Shown: piece by piece, positions 35,384 to 46,003 of the stretch
Numbering within the stretch: position 1 is the stretch's first letter
Layout: every line of letters starts with the position of its first letter
NCBI GenBank assembly: GCA_903834835.1
Contig: CAILKO010000072.1
Coordinates: forward strand, 26,729-90,728
Origin: an uncultured Pseudomonadota bacterium
GTDB taxonomy: Bacteria > Pseudomonadota > Gammaproteobacteria > Burkholderiales > SG8-39
Reading direction: 5' to 3'
Length of the DNA stretch: 64,000 nucleotides
The notes under the pieces: generated by a model
What the model was told of the DNA's origin: nothing
What the model saw: only the letters and a program-made list of their open reading frames with translations
Databases searched by the model: none
Translations under genes and position numbers: made by a program

Positions 35384-36394
35384 CTAGGCTGCCCGTGGTG
35401 GCCGCATGGACAGCGAGTAGCAGTACCGACGGATGCGATCGAGGTTGGCTGATTCGAGCGTATCGGTCAGAAAATCCATATTCCGGTCGATCTCAGCTTG
35501 ATAGAGATTCCTGTCACCGAAATGGGCCTCGGCGTAGCGGTCCGCAGCGCCGAGCTTCTTCTCGATTCTCACCCGCACCACGTATTCATAGAACCCGGGC
35601 GTCTTGAAGAGCAGGTCCTCGCCCGAGGTGTAGCGCACGATCTCCCGGCCGTCAGGCATACGCTCGCGTGCGATGTTGCCGTGGACGAACTCCTGGAACA
35701 GGAACTCACGGCATTTCTCGAGATACATGCGATCCGAAATCTGGCCGATCAGGTCGGCAGTGCCGACCATGTGGCCGAGCAACCTGTCCTTGCCATCATC
35801 GATCTTGATGTCGTCGACGTCCATCTCGTAACCGGTGAAGTGCACCAGGCGCGCGGCCGTCGGGGCGACAGAGCCCATACCGAGGGTGGGGAGGTATTGC
35901 GCGATGAAGTCCGCGCTGCGACTGACATGGACCTTGGTAAACACCGCACCGTTGGCCACATGTGCTTCCGACGTGCGTTTCATATAGCCCGAATCGTGCA
36001 GCAGGGCGATGATCACGCCGAGTGCTGCGCGGTCTGGTCCGAACTGCTCGCCGGGCGCGCAAGTGCGATCGTGACCGTCGACGAGGCGTGCCATCGCGAG
36101 CGTCATGTCGAGCGTGTGGCGGATGTCGTGATAAAGCGTGTCGCAGGGAAGAAACCTTGGATAACGCCCCTCGAAGAGCGCGTGCACGTCGGAGAACGCC
36201 TGCACCAGAGGCGCGGGATCGAAACCCGGATAACGGCTGCTGAAGAGGTTGACCACCGCGTCGCGAACACGACCGGCGTCCTCCACATTGACCTGATTCG
36301 TCACATCGTTCTGGTTCAACCGAGTTTGCAATCTCATCTCCCAGCGAGCGGCGCGAATTGCTGGAGTCCCGATTTCGAAAGGGAATTCGCCCAC
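35384..36394 (-). CDS. HD-domain phosphohydrolase-like protein
   Basis: Protein of 336 residues with an HD-type metal site: YHDIRHTLDMTLAMARL and ALLHDSGYMKR carry the H...HD pattern, followed by VHVSRSADFIAQYLP and HMVGTADLIGQISDR. This layout is that of HDc metal-dependent phosphohydrolases. The substrate is unknown; c-di-GMP turnover cannot be assumed because the HD-GYP signature is not evident. GTG 36394 has AAGG about 5 bases upstream; ATG 36337 is an alternative. Confidence 0.75.
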   Translation of the reverse strand: MGEFPFEIGTPAIRAARWEMRLQTRLNQNDVTNQVNVEDAGRVRDAVVNLFSSRYPGFDPAPLVQAFSDVHALFEGRYPRFLPCDTLYHDIRHTLDMTLAMARLVDGHDRTCAPGEQFGPDRAALGVIIALLHDSGYMKRTSEAHVANGAVFTKVHVSRSADFIAQYLPTLGMGSVAPTAARLVHFTGYEMDVDDIKIDDGKDRLLGHMVGTADLIGQISDRMYLEKCREFLFQEFVHGNIARERMPDGREIVRYTSGEDLLFKTPGFYEYVVRVRIEKKLGAADRYAEAHFGDRNLYQAEIDRNMDFLTDTLESANLDRIRRYCYSLSMRPPRAA

Positions 36395-36471
36395 CCCACG
36401 CCTTTTTATCGGACTTTACACAGATTTATCAAGCAGTCCAAAGACGAGAGGCGTGCGTTTGCAAAAATACG

Positions 36472-36853
36472 TCAGGAGTCGGCCGATAAGCCGGGTTCTG
36501 TAGACGGCATTCCCGCTCCCCGCAAGCGGAGGGCAGGTACCGTCCTGACAGCCATTCCTCTGGGCCCGGAGTTACCCCCTGGGCTCGGTGCCACCTACCC
36601 GCAGACTAGGCCGAGCCGGCCATCCCCCAGGGCTTGCGCCCGGGGTGCGTCTGCCTATTTGGTGTTGCTCCGGATGGAGGTTGCCGCGTTTCACCCTTCA
36701 GATCGGCATTGCTGCCGGTCCTGAAGACTCGTCTCTGTGGCCCTATTCGTCGCGTCACCGCGCCAGGGCATTACCCTGCATCCTGCTCTGCGGAGCCCGG
36801 ACTTTCCTCTGCTCCGATACGCTGGTTACAGCGGCTGTCTGGCCGACTCCTGC
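36472..36853 (-). ncRNA. rnpB: RNase P RNA, type A
   Basis: Catalytic RNA of RNase P that matures tRNA 5' ends. Read on the minus strand it starts AGGAGTCGGCCAGACAGCCG and ends CGGCTTATCGGCCGACTCCT, so the termini pair to form P1. Conserved regions are seen: GAGGAAAGTCCGGGCTCC near the 5' end, the GGGTGAAA segment in the middle, and ACAGAACCCGGCTTATC at the 3' end. Length of about 382 bases is normal for proteobacteria. A short T run follows the 3' end. Termini are estimated from P1 pairing. Confidence 0.95.
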
Positions 36854-36881
36854 CTGCATTGTAGGTGACGCTGTCATCGTT

Positions 36882-37649
36882 TCAGCCCTGATGTGCAGGT
36901 TTTCTGAACGGCCGGAAGTAGCGCCGGTCCTCAAAAAACGCGCGTGTTGAACTATCGGGCAGCCAGTCCGGATATCCGAATACCGGCATCGGAGGCAGGT
37001 CGCGCGGCGTTGCGCCCGGCGGTAGAGCAGTCAACATCCGGGCGGCGTGCGCGTCTGCAAGGGCGGTGAGCGCGAGGGCGTTCTCGGGAAGGCGGCCGGG
37101 CATGTGCATGAACAGGACCTTGGGCGTCAACCCGGGCCAGGGCCGGCGCGACATGTCGAGCAGGGCGTGGCCGAGGACGATGATGCGCATCCTGTCACGC
37201 AGCACCTCGCGTCGAAGCCAGAAGAGGTCGATCCAGCGGAACCCGCGGACCAGGGCTTCCAGATCCGGGTCGCTGATCGCGACTACGGCTCCGCCTTCAT
37301 CAAAGAGGGTGAGCAGGTCGCGCAGGCGGCTGCGCCGGCCGAGGTCCTCGGCAGGGATGAGTGCAGCATGCATGGCGTTCAGCCGGGCCTTGGTATGCGG
37401 AAAGGCCATCCAGGCGAGGGCGTTGAAGAAATCATGCCAGTTTGCGCGCCGCGTCGGCACGCAGCCTGTGTGAAACACCTGCAGTTCATATTGGCCATGT
37501 GCGTCCGATTCCGGCACAAAGCGGATTTCGCTGCCGTTCCCGGTCAGCGGGTGCACGGGGAGCTCGCGAAGGAGCGCATTCAGCGCGTCGGGCCCCGGCA
37601 GTTCCTCATCCGCGAGCGGACGCGGCACACCGTGAAGCACGGAAAGCAC
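36882..37649 (-). CDS. DUF3025-family protein
   Basis: Cytoplasmic protein of at least 255 residues. NWHDFFNALAWMAFPHTKARLNAMHAA is the hallmark of DUF3025, a proteobacterial family of unknown function; the C-terminal PVFGYPDWLPDS is also typical. The frame begins with GTG at 37649, but in-frame codons just upstream encode NAGWWSHPVFAPV, which looks homologous to family N-termini. The true start may therefore be a non-standard codon such as the CTG near 37688, overlapping the pyrC stop. It probably shares a transcript with pyrC and rsmI. Confidence 0.82.
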   Translation of the reverse strand: MLSVLHGVPRPLADEELPGPDALNALLRELPVHPLTGNGSEIRFVPESDAHGQYELQVFHTGCVPTRRANWHDFFNALAWMAFPHTKARLNAMHAALIPAEDLGRRSRLRDLLTLFDEGGAVVAISDPDLEALVRGFRWIDLFWLRREVLRDRMRIIVLGHALLDMSRRPWPGLTPKVLFMHMPGRLPENALALTALADAHAARMLTALPPGATPRDLPPMPVFGYPDWLPDSSTRAFFEDRRYFRPFRKPAHQG

Positions 37650-37684
37650 CGGCGCAAAGACCGGGTGCGACCACCACCCTGCGT

Positions 37685-38722
37685 TCAGTCCAGCGCCCAG
37701 GCGATACTTTCGGACGCGCGCAGCGGCACGAGCTCATCGCTGCCGAAGCGCAGTCGCCCGGGGACGACCCATTCGCGCCGTACGAGTGTGATCATGCCCG
37801 TGTTTTCGGGCAGCCCGTAGAAACCCGGACCGAAACGGCTCGCAAAGCCCTCCAGCCGGTCGAGCGCGCCGGCTTCCTCAAAGGCGGTCGCGTAGAGCTC
37901 AAGCGCCGCATGCGCCGTGTACATCCCGGCGCAGCCGCAGGCGGCTTCCTTGGTGTGCACGGCATGCGGCGCGCTGTCGGTGCCGAGGAAGAACTTCGGA
38001 TTGCCCGAGGTCGCAGCCTCCACGAGAGCTTCACGATCCTCCTCGCGCTTGAGGACCGGCAGGCAGTAATGGTGCGGACGGATTCCGCCAAGGAAAAGCG
38101 AATTCCGATTCATGAGCAGGTGATGGGCGGTGATGGTCGCCGCGACATTCGGCCCCGTGACCTCGACATATTGCACCGCCTCACGCGTGGTGATGTGTTC
38201 GAACACGATCTTCAAATCGGGAAAACGGTCCACGAGTGGTCCGAGCACACCGTCGATAAAGGCTTTTTCACGGTCGAAGACGTCCACGACCAGGTCGTTT
38301 ACCTCTCCGTGAATCAGCAGCGGTATGCCGAGCGCCTGCATGCGTTCGATGGCGTGGAAGCAGCGCGACAGGCGCGTGACGCCATGAGACGAATTGGTGG
38401 TCGCGCCGGCTGGATAGAGCTTGACGCCGAATACCCGTCCGGACAGCTTCGCGCGGACGATCTCCTCGACCGGCGTATCGTCCGTAAGGTAGAGCGTCAT
38501 CAGGGGTTCGAAGTCGGCCCACTCAGGGAGCGCTGCGAGGATGCGCTCGCGATAATCGAGCGCCTGCGCTGTGGTGCGGATCGGGATTGAGAGGTTCGGC
38601 ATCACGATCGCGCGGGCGAAGCGCCGCGCGGTGTCGGCCAGAACGGAGGCCATTGCGGAGCCGTCGCGAAGATGCAGATGCCAGTCGTCCGGGCGGATGA
38701 TCGAAAGTCGGTCCATGCGCAA
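37685..38722 (-). CDS. pyrC: Dihydroorotase
   Basis: Zinc amidohydrolase of 345 residues for the third step of pyrimidine synthesis, closing carbamoyl-aspartate to dihydroorotate. It is the class II (E. coli PyrC) type: RPDDWHLHLRDG carries the H-X-H metal ligands, GVKLYPAGATTNS the carboxylated Lys, LIHGEV and VFEHITT further metal ligands, and LGTDSAPH the catalytic Asp. It begins two bases after the rsmI stop. Confidence 0.96.
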   Translation of the reverse strand: MRMDRLSIIRPDDWHLHLRDGSAMASVLADTARRFARAIVMPNLSIPIRTTAQALDYRERILAALPEWADFEPLMTLYLTDDTPVEEIVRAKLSGRVFGVKLYPAGATTNSSHGVTRLSRCFHAIERMQALGIPLLIHGEVNDLVVDVFDREKAFIDGVLGPLVDRFPDLKIVFEHITTREAVQYVEVTGPNVAATITAHHLLMNRNSLFLGGIRPHHYCLPVLKREEDREALVEAATSGNPKFFLGTDSAPHAVHTKEAACGCAGMYTAHAALELYATAFEEAGALDRLEGFASRFGPGFYGLPENTGMITLVRREWVVPGRLRFGSDELVPLRASESIAWALD

Positions 38723-38724
38723 TT

Positions 38725-39570
38725 CTACTTCGCGTGCCCACGCTCCTGCGCCTGGCGGAGCGCCGCTGCATAGAGTTCGCGCCTCGGTGCGCCCGTGATT
38801 TTCGCCGCGGCCGCCGCAGCCTCACCGGGTGCAAGCACCGGACTCAGAATTTCCAGTACGCGCAGCCCCTCGGCGAGTCCCGGTGTCTGCGGCGCGCTGC
38901 CCGGGCCGAGCACCAGGACAAACTCGCCCTGGGTGCGATGCGCAGCGCCTGCGAGCCACCCGCCGGCTTCGTCCAGCCGCATGCGCGCGGACTCCTCGAA
39001 CTTCTTGGTGAGCTCGCGGCAGATCACAATCTCACGCGCGCCGTCGTAGCGCTCCGCGAGGTCGGCCACGGTCTCGAGCACGCGGTGCGGCGCTTCGTAC
39101 AGGATGACGCAGACGAGATCGGGCAGCGCGCGCAGCGCGCTGCGGCGCGCCGCCGGCGCGCTGGGGAGGAAGCCCGCGAACAGGAACCGGTCGTCCGTAA
39201 ACCCAGAGATCGACCAGGCCGCGATCGCCGCATTCGCACCCGGCACCGCGATGACCGGAATCTGCTCGCGCCGGGCCAGTGCAACAAAGCGCGCACCGGG
39301 ATCGGAGACCCCCGGAGTGCCGGCGTCGCTGATCAATGCGATGTCATCGCCTGCGCGCAGGCGCTCGATCAACTGGCCGCCAGAGGCCTCCTCGTTGTGC
39401 TGGTGCAGCGACACGGTGCGCGTGTTGATTCGATGGCGCGCGAGCAGGGTTTTCGAGGTTCGGGTGTCTTCGCAGGCAATGATCGCGACTCGTGCGAGGG
39501 TCTCGAGCGCGCGGGGGCTGATGTCGGAAAGATTCCCGATCGGAGTGGCGACGACGTACAGGGTGCCCAT
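38725..39570 (-). CDS. rsmI: 16S rRNA (cytidine1402-2'-O)-methyltransferase RsmI
   Basis: SAM-dependent tetrapyrrole-methylase-fold enzyme of 281 residues. Typical segments: MGTLYVVATPIGNLSDISPRA (written here in part), ISDAGTPGVSDPG, PGANAAIAA and ICRELTKKFEE. It methylates the ribose of C1402 in 16S rRNA. It is divergent from yraN, the usual arrangement. Confidence 0.95.
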   Translation of the reverse strand: MGTLYVVATPIGNLSDISPRALETLARVAIIACEDTRTSKTLLARHRINTRTVSLHQHNEEASGGQLIERLRAGDDIALISDAGTPGVSDPGARFVALARREQIPVIAVPGANAAIAAWSISGFTDDRFLFAGFLPSAPAARRSALRALPDLVCVILYEAPHRVLETVADLAERYDGAREIVICRELTKKFEESARMRLDEAGGWLAGAAHRTQGEFVLVLGPGSAPQTPGLAEGLRVLEILSPVLAPGEAAAAAAKITGAPRRELYAAALRQAQERGHAK

Positions 39571-39630
39571 GGCCGGGTAGCTCGATCTTCGGATTCGTCA
39601 ACCGCCAATACTAACGTCCGTTATGTGTAC

Positions 39631-39981
39631 ATGAACCCGGCTGGACTGGAAGCGGAGGAGAAATGTGCGGCCTACCTCGCCCGCGCGGGGCTGGACATCG
39701 TCGCACGGAACTGGCGCTGCAGGCTGGGCGAGCTCGATCTGGTGGCGCGCGAGGGCGACACGCTTGTGTTCGTGGAGGTGCGTTATCGTCGCAGCGAGCG
39801 CTACGGCGGCGCGGGCGAAAGTATCGCTGGCAGGAAGCGTGCGAGGCTGCTTGCGGCGGCCAAGCTCTACCTGTCGGGGGCGGGCGACAGACCTTGCCGA
39901 TTCGATGCGATGATCGTGAAGTCGCTCGCGCCGCTCGAGCTCGAATGGGTGCGCGATGCAATCGGCGATGGTGGCACATGA
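39631..39981 (+). CDS. yraN: YraN/UPF0102 endonuclease-like protein
   Basis: Small protein of 116 residues with a restriction-endonuclease-like fold: RNWRCRLGELDLVAREGDTLVFVEVRYR holds the E-X-D...E-V-(K/R) pattern (given here only as the key segment GELDLV and VFVEVR). Length is typical. ATG 39631 follows GTG 39625 in frame. Its stop overlaps the start of the HIRAN gene (ATGA). It begins a five-gene operon running to rfaE2. Confidence 0.9.
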   Translation: MNPAGLEAEEKCAAYLARAGLDIVARNWRCRLGELDLVAREGDTLVFVEVRYRRSERYGGAGESIAGRKRARLLAAAKLYLSGAGDRPCRFDAMIVKSLAPLELEWVRDAIGDGGT

Positions 39982-40367
39982 GCGGGCTGTTTCGTCGCTG
40001 CATCTGCGCCGCCATCGTCGGGATCCCGCATGCGCTCATGTCGCCTACCGGTGTCGCGGGCGAGGCGCGCGCGCGGCTGCAGGTCCAGACCGGCCCCCTG
40101 ATGGGAACGCGCTACTACGACGCTGAAGCGGCATGGGCCGAGCTTGAAATCGGGCAGCCGGTGTCGCTGATGCGCGAACCGTCCAATTCTCACGACAGTA
40201 ATGCGATATCGGTATACAGCGGCGGCTTGCGCCTTGGCTACGTGCCAAGGCGCGCGAACGGAATACTCGCCTGGTCGCTCGATCGTGGCGATCCCCTGCA
40301 GGCGCGCATACGCAGGCTGGGCCGCGGGCGCGCGCCGCGAATCGACATCGAGGTCTATGTGGAGTGA
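39978..40367 (+). CDS. HIRAN-domain protein with putative export signal
   Basis: Protein of 129 residues. Residues about 40-129 form a HIRAN domain: GTRYYDAEAAWAELEIGQ, VSLMREPSNSHDSNAISVY, GLRLGYVPRRANGILAWSLD. HIRAN domains usually bind DNA ends in helicase fusions; here it stands alone. The N-terminus (FRRCICAAIVGIPHALM) could be a signal peptide or anchor, placing it in the periplasm, which would not fit DNA binding. It is coupled to yraN by a four-base overlap and inserted into the conserved yraN-diaA-dolP series. Confidence 0.78.
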   Translation: MSGLFRRCICAAIVGIPHALMSPTGVAGEARARLQVQTGPLMGTRYYDAEAAWAELEIGQPVSLMREPSNSHDSNAISVYSGGLRLGYVPRRANGILAWSLDRGDPLQARIRRLGRGRAPRIDIEVYVE

Positions 40368-40380
40368 GGTGTAAACTTGA

Positions 40381-41043
40381 ATGATGCGAGTTGATCCAAG
40401 ATTCGAGTCATCTTCCGCTCATGCGGCGGTCCCGGACGCTAGGACGCGCGAGTTGCTTTCAGGGCGTATCGTCGCGCAGTTTTCGGAAAGCGCAGCGCTC
40501 AAAGAGGCTGCGCTCGCTGCATTGGATGTGCCGCTGCAGGATGCGATTGCAGCGGTGGTCGAGTCCCTGCGTGCGGGCGGCAAGGTGCTCGCCTGCGGCA
40601 ATGGCGGATCGGCCGCCGATGCGCAGCACTTTGCAGCCGAACTCGTGAACCGCTTCGAGCGCGAGCGGCCGCCGCTCGGTGCCGTCGCGCTGACGACGGA
40701 CAGTTCGACGCTTACGTCGATCGCGAACGACTATCGCTACGAGCTCATTTTCGAAAAGCAGGTGCGCGCCATCGGGCGCAAGGGCGACGTGCTGCTCGCG
40801 ATATCTACCAGTGGCGATTCGCCCTCGGTGCTGGAGGCGGTGCGCGCGGCGCAGGAAACGGGCATTCGCACGCTTGCGCTCACCGGTCGCGGCGGAGGCA
40901 AGCTCGCCGGCATTCTTCGGGAATCGGACGTACACCTGTGCGTCCCGCATGCGCGTACTGCGCGGATCCAGGAGGTACATCTCCTGGTCCTGCATTGCCT
41001 GTGTGACGGTATCGATTTCCTCCTGCAAGGAGAGAAAGCATGA
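40381..41043 (+). CDS. SIS-domain protein, DiaA/GmhA type
   Basis: Phosphosugar isomerase-like SIS protein of 220 residues: VLACGNGGSAADAQHFAAELVNRF is the sugar-phosphate-binding region, followed by LLAISTSGDSPSVLEAV and a C-terminal QEVHLLVLHCLCDGID. The family holds both GmhA (sedoheptulose 7-phosphate isomerase) and DiaA (DnaA-binding initiation factor). Position between yraN and a BON lipoprotein gene favours DiaA, yet rfaE2 downstream would fit a heptose role. Both remain open. Confidence 0.85.
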   Translation: MMRVDPRFESSSAHAAVPDARTRELLSGRIVAQFSESAALKEAALAALDVPLQDAIAAVVESLRAGGKVLACGNGGSAADAQHFAAELVNRFERERPPLGAVALTTDSSTLTSIANDYRYELIFEKQVRAIGRKGDVLLAISTSGDSPSVLEAVRAAQETGIRTLALTGRGGGKLAGILRESDVHLCVPHARTARIQEVHLLVLHCLCDGIDFLLQGEKA

Positions 41044-41648
41044 ACCTGAAGCAGATATTTCTGGCCGCAGCTGCGGCCGCCAGTCTCGGCGGTTGCGGCA
41101 TTGCGGTCATCGGCGCCGGGGTCGGCGCCGCCGTTCTTTCTGTGGAAGACCGGCGGACAGCGGGCATGCAGATCGAGGATGAGCGCATCGAACTGGTGGC
41201 CGGGAACCGGATCGGCGATCGCTACGGCGAGAAGGTGCACGTGAATGCGACCTCGTTCAACCGCCAGGTGCTGCTTACGGGCGAGGTGGCAGATGAACAG
41301 ACGAAGACAGAAATCGCCAGGATCGTCGCCGCAGTGTCCAACGTGCGCGAGGTGTTCAACGAGCTTCAGGTCGCCGGCGCATCTTCGCTCGGCGCGCGCA
41401 GCAACGACTCGTTCCTCACCTCCAAGGTGAAAGCGCGCTTCGTCGATTCCAAACTGGTCAATGCGGTACATGTGAAGGTGGTGACCGAGGCGGCGACCGT
41501 CTACCTGCTCGGCCTTGTCACCGAAAAGGAAGCAGCCGATGCCACCGAAGTTGCGCGTACGACCGGGGGCGTGCGCAAGGTGGTGAAGATATTCCAGTAC
41601 TGTCGGCCGGATGAAGACGCCTGCCGTCCTCGCCAGCAGCAGAAGTAG
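41040..41648 (+). CDS. dolP: BON-domain lipoprotein, DolP/YraP type
   Basis: Outer-membrane lipoprotein of 202 residues. Lipobox LGGC ends the signal peptide (Cys20), and two BON domains follow: about 55-120 ([27 protein letters not shown]) and 125-195 ([27 protein letters not shown]). DolP helps maintain outer-membrane integrity. ATG overlaps the stop of the SIS gene (ATGA). (Longer runs above are the DNA-binding-free BON cores, quoted in part.). Confidence 0.9.
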   Translation: MNLKQIFLAAAAAASLGGCGIAVIGAGVGAAVLSVEDRRTAGMQIEDERIELVAGNRIGDRYGEKVHVNATSFNRQVLLTGEVADEQTKTEIARIVAAVSNVREVFNELQVAGASSLGARSNDSFLTSKVKARFVDSKLVNAVHVKVVTEAATVYLLGLVTEKEAADATEVARTTGGVRKVVKIFQYCRPDEDACRPRQQQK

Positions 41649-41697
41649 CAGCACCCGCACGTCCCGGGCGGACCGGTCCAACTCGGCGCAGGCGACC

Positions 41698-42177
41698 ATG
41701 CGATCCCCGCACTTCGAATCGAAGATACTGCCCCCCGGGCAGATAAGCGTCTGGGCGCCGGCGCTCGTCCGGCCGCTCGTATTCACCAACGGCGTGTTCG
41801 ACATCCTGCACCGGGGACATGTCACCTATCTGGCACAGGCGCGCGAGTTGGGCGCGGCCTTGCTCGTCGCGCTGAACAGCGACGCCTCGGTGCGGCGGTT
41901 GGGCAAGGGCGATGATCGTCCGGTGAACCGACTCGAAGACCGCCTGGCGGTGCTTGCCGCCCTGGAGAGCGTGGACGCGGTCACCTGGTTTGACGACGAT
42001 ACCCCCGCGGCGCTCATTGCGCAGTGCCTGCCCGAGGTGCTGGTGAAGGGGGGCGACTGGCCCGTCGAGCGGATCGTCGGCGCGCCCGAGGTGCTCGCGC
42101 GCGGCGGCGCGGTGCACTCGATCCCCTTCGAGCACCAACGCTCCACTACGCGGCTGCTAGAGAAGATCAGGGGCTGA
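41698..42177 (+). CDS. rfaE2: Heptose 1-phosphate adenylyltransferase (RfaE2, HldE C-domain)
   Basis: Nucleotidyltransferase of 159 residues that makes ADP-glycero-manno-heptose for the LPS core. [18 protein letters not shown] carries the H-X-G-H type nucleotide site, [12 protein letters not shown] and [10 protein letters not shown] follow. The kinase half (RfaE1) is not fused and not in the window. ATG 41698 is chosen because the family starts shortly before LVFTNG; the frame is open upstream to 41611. It shows the organism builds a heptose-containing LPS core. Confidence 0.92.
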   Translation: MRSPHFESKILPPGQISVWAPALVRPLVFTNGVFDILHRGHVTYLAQARELGAALLVALNSDASVRRLGKGDDRPVNRLEDRLAVLAALESVDAVTWFDDDTPAALIAQCLPEVLVKGGDWPVERIVGAPEVLARGGAVHSIPFEHQRSTTRLLEKIRG

Positions 42178-42187
42178 GGGACTGACG

Positions 42188-42715
42188 ATGCGTCTGCACC
42201 AGATCAGGGTGGAATTCGATGCCGAGCAGGACCGGCTGCTGATGCTCATTTCGACGAGCGATGGCGCCGAGGTTAGGGCGTGGCTGACGCGCCGGTACGT
42301 CAATCTGCTCTGGCCGCTGCTCCTCAAGCTGGCGGAGGAAGTGAGTCCGCGGATCGCAGGGCAGGCGAACCAGGATGCGCGCAAGGCGTTGCTCGGCATG
42401 GAGCACGTCGAGGCGACTGCGCGCGCCGATTTCTCCAAGCCCTACGAGCGCGTGCCGCGCAGCATGCCGCTTGGCGAGGCGCCGATACTCATGACCAAGA
42501 TCCAGACTTCGCGCGACCCGCGCGGCCTGCCGGTGGTCACGATGAATCCGAGTCAGGGCCAGGGCGTGAGCCTCACCCTCGACAAGGTGCTGTTGCATTC
42601 CATTTGCCGGCTGCTGCAGACATCGGTCGCGAAGAGCGACTGGGGGCTGGACATGAAGCTGAGTGCCGATGATCTGCTGCACACCGACGACACGGCACCC
42701 CGTGTGCTGAACTAA
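42188..42715 (+). CDS. Conserved hypothetical protein
   Basis: Cytoplasmic protein of 175 residues, not recognised. It has a small alpha/beta start (RLHQIRVEFDAEQDRLLMLIST), a helical middle with WLTRRYVNLLWPLLLKLAEE, and a C-terminal half with LDKVLLHSICRLLQTSVAKSD. No motifs or membrane helices are seen. GAGGG lies 8 bases before the ATG. It follows rfaE2 by ten bases and probably ends that operon. Confidence 0.72.
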   Translation: MRLHQIRVEFDAEQDRLLMLISTSDGAEVRAWLTRRYVNLLWPLLLKLAEEVSPRIAGQANQDARKALLGMEHVEATARADFSKPYERVPRSMPLGEAPILMTKIQTSRDPRGLPVVTMNPSQGQGVSLTLDKVLLHSICRLLQTSVAKSDWGLDMKLSADDLLHTDDTAPRVLN

Positions 42716-42747
42716 GGGACGCTGCGGTTCCGGCCGGGGCCTGGGTA

Positions 42748-42753
42748 TATAAT
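42748..42753 (+). promoter_or_regulatory. Candidate -10 box upstream of DEAD-box helicase
   Basis: A perfect TATAAT lies 22 bases before the helicase GTG start, in a sharply less GC-rich patch. No clear -35 is present. It would give a leader of about 15 bases. Confidence 0.45.
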
Positions 42754-42774
42754 TCGCGCCTCCGCCTCTTTCCG

Positions 42775-44247
42775 GTGCCCGCTCTCGGGCTTACGCGCAT
42801 TAGTTCATCCTTCGATCAACTCGGTCTGATTCCGCCGCTGCTTCAGGCGGTATCCGAACTCGGTTACACCCAGCCCTCTCCGGTGCAGGAACAGGCGATC
42901 CCGATCGTGCTGGGCGGGCGCGACCTCATGGCAGGGGCGCAGACAGGGACGGGCAAGACGGCCGCATTTGCGCTGCCGATCCTTCAGCGCCTCGCCCCGC
43001 ATGCCAGCACCAGCACCTCGCCCGCCCGTCACCCGGTGCGCGCGCTCGTGCTTGCGCCCACACGCGAGCTCGCGATCCAGGTCGAGGAGAGCTTCCGCAA
43101 CTATGCGAAGCACCTGCCGCTGCGCACCGGCATCGTGTACGGCGGCGTGGACATGAAGACACAGGTGGATATGCTGCGCCGGGGCGTCGAAGTGCTGGTC
43201 GCCACGCCCGGGCGGCTGCTCGATCACGTGCAGCAGAAGACGGTGACGCTCTCGCAGGTTTCGGTGCTCACGCTGGACGAGGCCGACCGGATGCTGGACA
43301 TGGGCTTCATGCCCGATCTGCGCAAGATCATCGCGCTCCTGCCGGCGGCGCGCCAGAACCTGCTGTTTTCGGCCACGTTTCCGGACGAGATCCGCAAGCT
43401 CGCCTCGAGCATACTGCGCGATCCGGCCCAGGTGCAGATTGCTGCGCGCAATGCAGTGGCCGATCTGATCACGCACGTCGTCCATCCGGTCGCGCGCGAG
43501 CACAAGCGCGACCTGCTGTGCCATTTGATCAAGGCCAGGAACCTGCGACAGGTGCTGGTGTTCTGCGGTACGCGGATCGGTGCGAACCGGCTTGCGCACC
43601 AGTTGCGGAGCGAGCACATCCACGCCGATGCAATCCACGGCGACAAGACACAGCTCGAGCGCCAGGCGGCGCTGGAGGAATTCAAGTCCGGACGCGTGGC
43701 GGTGCTGGTTGCGACCGATGTCGCCTCGCGCGGACTCGACATCGAAGCGCTGCCGCAGGTGATCAATTTCGATATTCCGCATTCGCCCGAAGACTACGTG
43801 CATCGCATCGGGCGGACCGGGCGCGCAGGTCAGAGCGGCGAGGCGATCTCGCTCGCCGCGCCGGAAGATCAGGAGGCGCTGGCGGCAATCGAGAAGCTGA
43901 TCGGGCGGAGCATCGAGCGCACGCTGGTGGCCGGTTTCGAGCCTTCCGCGGGCGAAGTTGCCACCCTGGTCGGCGGCCGCCGGCTGGAACGCAGTGACCA
44001 CGGTTCGGTTTCCGGACGCGAGCGGCGCGACGGAGGCAAGCGCGAAGAGTCGCGCCCGGCGCGTCGTGCGCCCGCCCCGCGCGCCCCACAGGCCCCTTCC
44101 GATCCGATCTTCTCGCAGCCCTATGAACCCGGCAGCGGTACGCCGGCGCCTGCTGCGCCCGCTAAAGAAGCGCCGGCGGGTCTCGCACGCCGTCCGGTGC
44201 GTCAGATCGGCGTGCTGCTGGGCGGGACCAAGCGGGCGGAAGCCTAG
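42775..44247 (+). CDS. rhlE: DEAD-box RNA helicase, RhlE type
   Basis: ATP-dependent RNA helicase of 490 residues. All core motifs are intact: Q motif with SSFDQLGL and PSPVQEQAIP, Walker A AQTGTGKT, PTRELAIQ, DEAD in LTLDEADRML, SAT, and HRIGRTGRAG. A basic, Pro/Ala-rich tail (about 400-490) is typical of RhlE and mediates RNA contacts. GTG 42775 is the only start that keeps the Q-motif region. It is convergent with the FemAB-like gene. Confidence 0.92.
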   Translation: MPALGLTRISSSFDQLGLIPPLLQAVSELGYTQPSPVQEQAIPIVLGGRDLMAGAQTGTGKTAAFALPILQRLAPHASTSTSPARHPVRALVLAPTRELAIQVEESFRNYAKHLPLRTGIVYGGVDMKTQVDMLRRGVEVLVATPGRLLDHVQQKTVTLSQVSVLTLDEADRMLDMGFMPDLRKIIALLPAARQNLLFSATFPDEIRKLASSILRDPAQVQIAARNAVADLITHVVHPVAREHKRDLLCHLIKARNLRQVLVFCGTRIGANRLAHQLRSEHIHADAIHGDKTQLERQAALEEFKSGRVAVLVATDVASRGLDIEALPQVINFDIPHSPEDYVHRIGRTGRAGQSGEAISLAAPEDQEALAAIEKLIGRSIERTLVAGFEPSAGEVATLVGGRRLERSDHGSVSGRERRDGGKREESRPARRAPAPRAPQAPSDPIFSQPYEPGSGTPAPAAPAKEAPAGLARRPVRQIGVLLGGTKRAEA

Positions 44248-44277
44248 TCCACCTCGAAGTCCTGGGTGTCAGTTGCC

Positions 44278-44307
44278 GTAGATAGTAACGTATTCGTTAC
44301 TATCTAC
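44278..44307. promoter_or_regulatory. Perfect palindrome, core TAGTAAC-N6-GTTACTA (site 2)
   Basis: 13-bp arms GTAGATAGTAACG and CGTTACTATCTAC around TATT. It lies between the convergent ends of the helicase and FemAB-like genes, where no promoter is expected. No T-tract follows. Confidence 0.75.
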
Positions 44308-44358
44308 GCCCGTACAGCCGGATTTTCCTGCTCGCGGGGTACCCGGTGCCGCGCGTCA

Positions 44359-45948
<1,590 letters not shown>

Positions 45949-46003
45949 CGGGGCTCTCGAGCAGGAGGGGCGTTGAGCCGTGTAGTGCGGTCAACAAAGT
46001 CAA

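Noticed and set aside
36472..36853. Plus-strand frames across this region considered as small proteins
   Set aside because: The minus strand is RNase P RNA with conserved regions and pairing ends.
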